Source: Diphasiastrum complanatum
Taxonomy: Eukaryota; Streptophyta; Lycopodiopsida; Lycopodiales; Lycopodiaceae
Direction: 5' to 3'
Length of the DNA stretch: 64,000 nucleotides
NCBI GenBank assembly: GCA_029204225.1
Contig: CM055113.1
Location: 8,218,352 to 8,282,351, forward strand
Made by a program: the position numbers and the translations under genes. Shown here piece after piece: positions 56,971 to 64,000 of this stretch (positions within the stretch are counted from its first letter, which is position 1; each line of letters starts with the position of its first letter). The notes below the pieces were generated by a model, which had not been told where the DNA came from, did not search any database, and saw nothing but the letters and a program-made list of their open reading frames with translations.

Positions 56971-58276
56971 TATGAAAGTACTGTACTTTATGACCATAAA
57001 TGGATCTACAAAAGATCCACAAGATTGATTGGATGCTTGCCTAACAATCTATCAAAAACCTAGACACAAAAAAGTTGATCTAGATTGGCAATTTGACAAA
57101 CAACAAGCATTAACAATCAAAAGCATTGATCAACATTGAAATCCGAGCCCACACCTGAGCCCACAGGCTGTAGTACGGCCTTCAACCTGAGAAACAAGTA
57201 GAAATTGATTTGGTTTCATTTGGATCACAAAAACTCAATGTACATAGTGAACTAGCTTGAGATTGCCAATGAGCTCCAAAAATTTTTCATCTTCTCACTA
57301 TGGAGAGAGGGAATACATAGCAAATTCGACTTCCTTCTTGACGTTAGGTGAATTTCCAGCATGTAATAAGGAAGTTAACTCACTCTCCTTGACCTAAAAT
57401 GAAACCCTAGCTATTTCCTAGAGTCATGCTTGGTAGATACCCAGTTGGTCAAATTTTCACCTTAAATCTAGGATTTAGGTCCTATAAACTAGGAATAACT
57501 ACCAAAATGACATGACCAACCCTATGGACTTGACCTAATCTACATTAGGAGTGGATTTTCACGTGGCATCTTGGCCTCACATGTGTGGAATCCACTTATG
57601 TACAAAATTTACATTATACTACATGGTTTTTGATCAAGCTAGATTTGCCAATTTTTGGCAATTCTTCACACTCCTCCTCAAATTTAGCTTGATCTATTTA
57701 CAAGTCTCTTTCTAGATGAATGAATGCTTTTAGAAGTGTCTAAAAAATCTAGCTACAAACAAGGAACTGTTGAGACTCCAATAGAGAATGATGTCCATGA
57801 AGGATCTTTCACCACCTCTTAAAGGATCCCTTACTAGATGAACCACAAATGTGTTTATACATGTAGCACACTTCAAAAACTATACATCATGCCAAGCCAT
57901 GGATTCCAAGGCATTTTGTGCACTTGAAGATACATCAATAAAACTATTAAGTGCATACATATTGTTGCCAAAGACAACTTGCCTTGCTTGATCCATATGA
58001 CTGAGCCTAGATGGCTCCAACAAAGATTTCCAAAGCAAATGATGTTTCATCTTTTATGACTCTATTCAGACTATTACAAAAATAATTATCCAATGAAATT
58101 GCTTTATCAACAACAAATGCAGATTTCAAAGCATCCCATTTCATTATCTTGTCATACAAAGTAATAAACACCATGAATCTTAAAGGTAAGAAACAAGTCA
58201 CCTCATGTCTACTACTACTTTAAAAGATAGTAGACTCTCCAATGCTCACCACCCTTGCACGATGCACACTTGAATG
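56971..58276 (-). mobile_element. D-family copia element D2, 3' LTR and 3' internal part
   Basis: The LTR at 56971-57670 is the reverse complement of the D-array LTRs, with inner end TGTGAAGAATTGCC at 57670 and outer end GAAAGTACTGTAC at 56971, where the terminal TG is mutated. The polypurine tract (GAGGAGGAG on the minus strand) follows. The internal part up to 58276 has a short unrecognised frame (58007-58201). Element E then splits the internal region; the rest resumes at 63005. Confidence 0.82.
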
Positions 58277-59108
58277 TGTGAAAAATGCAAAAATAAGCTT
58301 GGAGGAGGCCAAAAATCTTGTATATAGATAAACACACATGTGTGAAGCCTATTCCCACATGTGAAACTAGTGTACTTGTCATGTACCATAATCACATAGG
58401 ATGTACATATGATTTAATTTAAGTTCTAGGGGCTAAAAAGGCCAAAAACTAGTTTTCTAGACATATGACACATGGCATCAATCTATTGATTGCATGAGCC
58501 ACATCCTTTGGTTAGGTGTCATATCCCACGTGTAGAGGACAGCTCACACATGTGGAATAAGCTGAAGTAGGCGAATTTTGAGTTCTAGAAGATTTTCAAG
58601 TAGATCTCCATATAGAAGGAAAATAGACCAAAAGTGCTCAAAATAGAAGGTTTTGTCCAAGTGTTAGTTTTGCATGATGAATCATCATATGACAAAGCAC
58701 CTTCACACATGTGGGATCAGAGGGATGATCAGTACCACGAGCTCCCACTTATTGTATATATAGAGCCACATTTGGCCATAATCATTGTGAGACACCAATC
58801 TTGGTTTTGGAAGCAATTTTGAGTGATTCTCTCCATTTGTCTACATTTGTTTTGATTGTTTTGAGGTTCTATCAATGTGTACTTGATTTTCAGGTTGGAG
58901 TCCGTACTCAGACAGTGTTTCACACGTGGGAAACCAGAAAGTACACCTACCTTCAATTAATGATTGTCCTTGTTAGGATTTTGTGTCTAGAATTAATCTA
59001 AATTGATCTTAATCTCAAGTAGATTGACAGATCAAGTAATCTGACAACCAATCCCTCTTGAGGATCAGATTAGGGTCCACTATTGGTCCTTTTTGTTCTT
59101 TTTCCACA
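58277..59108 (+). repeat. 5' LTR of element E
   Basis: It starts TGTGAAAAATGC and ends CTTTTTCCACA. G-box-like boxes lie near 58328, 58351, 58530, 58549 and 58705, a TATA box TATATATAG at 58755-58763, and TCACACGTGGGA at 58919-58930. Confidence 0.93.
58755..58763 (+). promoter_or_regulatory. TATA box of the E 5' LTR
   Basis: TATATATAG follows a G-box-like element (ACACATGTGG, near 58705) by about 45 bases. The same box occurs at 62647-62655 in the other LTR and at 47550-47558 in F2, each time followed by a conserved TTGGCC and ATCTTGGTTTTGG region. Confidence 0.75.
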
Positions 59109-59121
59109 TGGTATCAGAGCC
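59109..59121 (+). promoter_or_regulatory. Primer-binding site of element E
   Basis: TGGTATCAGAGCC directly after the 5' LTR, an exact match to the plant initiator tRNA-Met primer site. Confidence 0.93.
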
Positions 59122-60682
59122 AAGTACAAGAGTTTTTGTTGAAATTGATATGGTTAATCCAAATCAAAGCCAAAATTAGCAGTTTTTGGAAACTAGTCAA
59201 ATTTTGTGTAGCGAGTTGGATTTGATAGCTATTTTCAAAATTTTTGGTCCAGATCTTGTTGTGGGCTGTAGGAACCCTTTTCACACGTGTGAGGCTGTAC
59301 AGCTCCGATTTTGGCTGAGAAATTTCAAAAATTTGTACAATTTGACTCACACATCCAATTTGAGTGAGTTTTAGTGCAAAATCAAGAATTTTCTATAGAG
59401 AATCTAATCCTTTGATTAGTTCTTGGATTAGATCAGCCAAAAAATTAAATTTGAAGCTTGAATTAGGTGCATTAATTGATTATCTCTGATTTTTTGAGTG
59501 CATGTTGAAGTTGAGCGTGATTTTGCCAAAAATCATAGATTAAGGAGTGATATGCAAGGTGAGAGGATGAAATCCATTGTACCATCACTCTAGATTTGTT
59601 CAAGAGTAATAGGGTCAAGTTTAGAAGCATCAATTTGCTAGAAAACATCCTTGGATCTGTCCTCCAAGTGAAACCTTTGAGAGTTTCTAGTGCATATAGA
59701 GCATTTATGCAAATTTTTTGTAGAATTTGACATAGATGAGAGTTCTAGAAAAGAGATTGAGATCCATCAACCCTACTCAATTTGTTTGAGTGACTGTAAG
59801 GTTTGAAAAGAGTCATTAAGGTGTCTATGGCAAATGTGTAGAGAGAGATCCAATTTTCTAAGAGTTCCTTCCTTTGTAGAGGGCAAGATCTAGAAGCTCA
59901 TTCTGTGTTGTTAAGGTGAAGAATTTGTCTTCTCCTAGGTGAGAAAATCTTTCTAAGTGGTATTAGCTCTTTGAAGCACAATATCTTAGGGAGAAAAATC
60001 ACAACTTTTGATTTTGAATTTCATTCCAAGTCTTAAAAAGTAGAGTAATTGGTGGAATCCAATAGGAGTGATTGAATTCAATTTGTTGAGCAAAAATTGA
60101 CATAGAATGCATGAAACTCAAATTAGTTCTATTCAAATTTCTTTGTGAGAGTGTGAGGGTCAATTTGTGATCCCATTGGATGTCTAGAATAAGGAGGAGT
60201 CCATATTTGAGTATTCATGCATGGTTGAGATCTTTGTGAATCTCTAGTTGTCTAATTTTTAAGCTTTGTGAAAAATTGATGGTATAGTTTGTTTTCAAAT
60301 CAAATCAAATTCATTCTAAATCTCCAGAGTGAGATTATTTGGGTCAAGAGTGAGTTCAATAGAAGTGATTAAGTTTGATTTTCATGTGTTTTGAAACAAA
60401 ACCCATCTTTTGTTCAAGAATCTCAAGTGTTGAGAGAACTAGTCAAGTGAAAAGGAAAATCTAGGTGTCAAATCTTTTCATATCCATTTCAACTTTCAAA
60501 AGAAAAAAAAAGTTGGTATTTGATGAGTCCAATAGGAGATTGAATCTGATTTCTTTTGTGATTTGATTCAAAGATTGTGTGTTTTTTCTTAGTGATCAAA
60601 GCAAAGTTTCCAAGTGACTAGTCATTAGTGTGAAAATTGATTCTTAGGTTTGTGAGTTAGATCTTTTGTAGATCCTTCTAGA
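59122..60682 (+). repeat. Leader of element E with degenerate internal repeats
   Basis: It is non-coding. TCACACGTGTGAGGCTGTAC lies at 59281-59300. Blocks built on AGTCCAATAGGAG-TGATTGAATT and GAGTGAGATT-TTTGGGTCAAG recur between 60000 and 60560. It aligns along its length with the leaders of F and F2. Confidence 0.65.
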
Positions 60683-62156
60683 TTGTTGAAGATGTTCAAA
60701 TCTAGTCTCTTGAGAGTCACAAATTACATTTGTAGAATCATATCACAGGTTTTTATTCACATAGTATCAATAGGTGGCAAGGAAAGAAAGGATCCTAAGT
60801 GCAACCTTTATGACAAGGGAGGATATATTTTCTCAAGATGCTACAAAAAGAAGACCAATCCATCCAAGGAGAACCAAAGCAAGGGAACCGAGGTGAAGGA
60901 TGGAGCTTCAAGTTCGAAATGCAAATACAAGAAGGACAAGTCCAAGGAAAGGTGTTTCCTTTGTGGAAAGGTGAATGAGGCTTGGAGTCTCACAAGGACT
61001 TGCAAGATTTGTCTTCAAGAGTCCATCACAACACATGTCAAATCTTCTGAAAGTTTTCATTTGGAAGTGCATTGTTTGGTTCAAGATGCAAAGATAGATG
61101 TCACTTTTATGAAAGTAACTTGGATTTATTTTATGTCCTTGGAAAGTATTTTGCTTGGAACTTTAGATAAGTTCAAACTTATTTCTATGATCCAAGAGAA
61201 ATCAATCATCAAAAAGGAGCATCATGAAGAGGATCTTAAATAATCATCTCAAGGTTCAAGTGTGCCAAGGATTGAGGAGGAGAGACCTTCTCAAGTTGTG
61301 ATTTCCAAAAGGAAACTCAAGAAATATGGTTGATTCCATGTGGCTCACATTTCAAGAGAAAGAGGAGCATATCTCATGTGGTATACATCTCATACTTACT
61401 TCTCTTATGTCATTTGATAAATCAATTTGCTTTAGTGAGATCATTGCATCTCAAAATTGGAGTAAAGCCATACTAGTTGAGTATGAAGTCTCTCTTGAGA
61501 ACATAGATGATGTTCTTAAAAGGTTGAAATTGATTTTAAATCAATTAGAAAGCAAATGGTTATTTCATCAAATGTATGCTCTTGAGTCATGTAAGAGCAA
61601 AAGTGATTTGTTCACTCATAGTTTGAAAATTTGTATTGAGGCATATTGTAAACTCTTTATGAGAGTAAGTGAATCATTTTCTAAAGACACTTATCTCCTT
61701 AATGAAGTATTTAGCCTCATTGGATCTGAGATTAGCATGTTAAAAAAGCATGAAGATATGATGCAAACACTTTGTTATTATAGCATGCATAGTCTTGCCA
61801 ATTTGGATAAGTCTAATTCTCTAGATCATGGTAACATGATGTTAGATCTTTGTGATCCTAATAATTCAAGAAGAAATATTTATTTTCTCATGGAAGAGCA
61901 TGCACATGAAGAAGGAGCAAGCCTCAAAGTCAAGCATCTACATGAAATTTGGAAGGAATCAATGATGGTGCAAAGCTCTCAAGTTCATCAAAGATGTCAA
62001 CATCAAAGAAGCACTATCATATATATGGTGATTTCAGATCAACATCAAGCTCATTGGCTGATCTTCACACCTTTTGAACCAGCAAAGACCAATTTAGCCC
62101 ATGGAGTCAAGTCCAAGATCATCATGTTTTCCATCAAGCTAAATTTACCAAGCTAG
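60683..62156 (+). pseudogene. Element E ORF: zinc knuckle, RT-start module and conserved tail
   Basis: Frame 60683-61243 has DPKCNLYDKGGYIFSRCYKK (the second knuckle Cys is Tyr here; CNLC in F), then KERCFLCGKVNEAWSLTRTC, then LGTLDKFKLISM. A stop at 61241 and a 1-bp frameshift near 61335 separate it from frame 61326-62156: MVDSMWLTFQEKEEHISCGI, SICFSEIIASQNWSKAILVE (like copia RT start), then VLKRLKLILNQLESKW, MLKKHEDMMQTLCYYSMHSL, GNMMLDLCDPNNSRRNIYFL and HEIWKESMMVQSSQVHQRCQ. No protein family is recognised for the tail of about 200 residues. Without the two lesions it would be about 490 codons. Its conservation with F suggests that it was once translated. Confidence 0.68.
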
Positions 62157-62168
62157 ATTTTTGAGGAG

Positions 62169-62999
62169 TGTGAAAAATGCAAAAATAAGCTTGGAGGAGG
62201 CCAAAAATCTTGTATATAGATAAACACACATGTGTGAAGCCCGTTCCCACGTGTGAAACTAGTGTACTTGTCATGTACCATAATCATATAGGATGTACAT
62301 ATGATTTAATTTAAGTTCTAGTGGCTAAAAAGGCCAAAAACTAGTTTTCTAGACATATGACACATGGCATCAATCTATTGATTGCATGAGCCACATCCTT
62401 TGGTTAGGTGTCATATCCCATGTGTAGAGGACAGCTCACACATGTGGAATAAGCTGAAGTAGGCGAATTTTGAGTTCTAGAAGATTTCCAAGTAGATCTC
62501 CATATAGAAGGAAAATAGACCAAAAGTGCCCAAAATAGAAGGTTTTGTCCAAGTGTCAGTTTTGCATGATGAATCATCATATGACAAAGCACCTTCACAC
62601 ATGTGGGATCAGAGGGATGATCAGTACCACGAGCTCCCACTTATTGTATATATAGAGCCACACTTGGCCATAATCATTGTGAGACACCAATCTTGGTTTT
62701 GGAAGCAATTTTGAATTATTCTCTCCATTTGTCTACATTTTTTTGATTGTTTTGAGGTTCTATCAATGTGTACTTGATTTTCAGGTTGGATTCCGTACTC
62801 AAACAGTGTTTCACACGTGGGAAACCAGAAAGTACACCTACCTTCAATTAATGATTGTTCTTGTTAGGATTTTGTGTCTAGAATTGATCTAGATTGATCT
62901 TAATCTCAAGTAGATTGATAGATCAAGTAATCTGACAACCAATCCCTCTTGAGGATCAGATTAGGGTCCACTCTTGATCCTTTTTGTACTTTTGCCACA
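62169..62999 (+). repeat. 3' LTR of element E
   Basis: It starts TGTGAAAAATGC after the polypurine tract and ends CTTTTGCCACA. It differs from the 5' LTR at only a few positions (for example near 62555, 62714 and 62790). Confidence 0.93.
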
Positions 63000-63479
63000 G
63001 AATGGACAATTTGCATGCAATTTGATGACTCAGCCATTGTCATTGAGGAATCCCTTGGAACTCTAATGCTTTGAGGCTGATCCTCAAGATCTTCCTCCTT
63101 TTGATGCTCCTCCTCAATGCAAGCAATATCACACTTTGCCAAGATCTCCTCTTGAGTGATCTCCTCCTACCAACACCATCTATCCTACACTCTTCATCAT
63201 TTGCAGTAAAGACAAACTTTTTAGCAGTTGAAAGAGTGTAAGGTTGAGAAAACGTCCTTTTCAGAAGACATGTGGGAGCTAGCCCCACTGTCGATCCACC
63301 AATTGTCTCTTGAATTGCTATTGCTTGTTGGTGAGGATGTAGATGCCATCAAGAATTCATCTACTTCATCCTCCTCCTCCTCCTTTGCAAGGTTTCCTTG
63401 TTTGTCCTCCTCCACTTGTGCTTTTAGCCTCTTGTAGCATTCAGATGCATAATGCCTCTTCTTTCCACAAAAGAAGCAT
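63000..63479 (-). pseudogene. D2 element: zinc knuckle, protease start and linker-like part
   Basis: Minus-strand frame 63221-63478 has a CCHC-type knuckle start CFFCGKKRHYASECYKRLKA, an acidic stretch EEEEDEVDEFLMASTSS, and the protease active site NWWIDSGASSHM. After a frameshift near 63230 comes a linker-like frame (CIEEEHQKEEDLEDQPQSIR, VPRDS). Integrase and RT are missing between protease and linker, so D2 is also internally deleted. Sequence upstream of the knuckle is replaced by gypsy DNA at 63480. Confidence 0.75.
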
Positions 63480-64000
63480 TCATAGTAGCCACCGACTATT
63501 TTACTAAATGGGTTGAAGCACGAACACTAGCAAAGGATAACTGAAAAGAAACAGCCTGGTTCTTACTTGAACAAGTGATAAGGAGATTTGGTACTCCACG
63601 GGAGATCGTATTTGATAGAGGGACCCACTTCCCGAACAAAACAATCAAGGCCCTAACTGATCAGCTAACGATCAAACATCGCAAAAGTACCCCCTACCAC
63701 CCACAGGCCAATGGTCAAGCAGAAGCACAAACAAGCAATTGGTGGGTATTCTAAAGATGACTGTGTCAAAATGCCAACGAGATTGGGATAAGAAACTATA
63801 CTTTGCCCTATGGGCATACAATACCACATACAAAGCTAGCACCAATCACACTCCATTTTTCTTAGTGTATGGGTAGGAATGTGTTCTGCCTATTGAGGTG
63901 GAACTACCATCCCTACGATTTGCCATGAAACACAACCTAGGAGGGAAAGAGTCCATCCAACAACGACTGAATACTTTGCAAGATCTAGATGAACACAGGA
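63480..64000 (+). pseudogene. Ty3/gypsy integrase (plus strand, runs off the window)
   Basis: Translation gives VATDYFTKWVEARTLAKDN, a stop near 63541, then WFLLEQVIRRFGTPREIVFD, RGTHFPNKTIKALTDQL and TPYHPQANGQAEAQT. A frameshift near 63730 leads to DWDKKLYFALWAYNTTYKAS, then PFFLVYG, a stop, and VLPIEVELPSLRF. The catalytic Asp residues in ATDYF and VFDRGT are intact. Two stops and a frameshift make this a dead copy. It is better preserved than the similar core at 9420-9655. Confidence 0.83.

Larger units (their letters stand above)
58277..62999 (+). mobile_element. Complete non-autonomous LTR retroelement E (4.7 kb)
   Basis: LTRs at 58277-59108 (832 bp) and 62169-62999 (831 bp) are nearly identical by eye. 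They are flanked by the perfect 5-bp duplication GAATG (58272-58276 and 63000-63004). The primer-binding site (59109-59121) matches initiator tRNA-Met exactly, and a polypurine tract (TTTTTGAGGAG) precedes the 3' LTR. Inside are a 1.5-kb leader and a two-part ORF. There is no protease, integrase core or RT catalytic motif, so the element depends on another copia element. It is the youngest-looking insertion in the window and lies inside D2. Confidence 0.93.

Overview
This window is nuclear DNA of a land plant. The evidence is two intact intron-bearing genes of plant-typical families (a COBRA-like wall protein and a BAHD acyltransferase), dense Ty1/copia LTR retrotransposons whose primer-binding sites match plant initiator tRNA-Met (TGGTATCAGAGCC), Ty3/gypsy remnants, a CACTA-like transposon end and long dinucleotide microsatellites. 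I cannot name the species. The BAHD intron of about 0.9 kb and the heavy nesting of elements point to a repeat-rich genome.

Layout. 0-8.2 kb: the 3' end of a plus-strand copia element, then a complete minus-strand copia element A (2459-8166, 5-bp target duplication TGTAA). 8.2-12 kb: a gypsy LTR end and integrase core (minus), unassigned DNA, a protease scrap and a perfect 38-bp inverted repeat. 12-25.4 kb: a broken minus-strand copia (I), a plus-strand copia (H) split in two, and between its halves a minus-strand copia (C) whose integrase is interrupted by an array of three LTRs (D, duplication GAGAG). 25.4-31.6 kb: gypsy fragments, a probable gypsy LTR, GC-rich minisatellites and a decayed unknown reading frame. 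31.9-33.3 kb: GC-rich fold-back hairpins. 34.3-36.6 kb: complete six-exon COBRA-like gene. 37-40.7 kb: GA, TA, CT and CA microsatellites and a decayed coding remnant. 41-50 kb: two members of a non-autonomous retroelement family in opposite orientation (F, F2) around a copia gag-protease fragment (G), then a CACTA end. 52.1-54.3 kb: complete two-exon BAHD acyltransferase gene (minus). 56 kb: a roughly 188-bp tandem repeat. 57-63.5 kb: a D-family copia (minus) split by a third non-autonomous element E (duplication GAATG). 63.5-64 kb: a gypsy integrase.

Only the COBRA-like and BAHD genes look like functional host genes. Most pol frames carry stops, frameshifts or catalytic substitutions, although element A keeps a 484-codon reverse transcriptase/RNase H frame.

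Most interesting: (1) the E/F/F2 family, with a CCHC knuckle, remnants of the integrase-RT linker and RT start, and an unrecognised conserved C-terminal region; (2) a palindromic G-box-like motif, core ACACGTGT, in the LTRs and leaders of several different element families; (3) the D array, whose middle LTR is the exact chimera expected from unequal LTR-LTR crossing-over.
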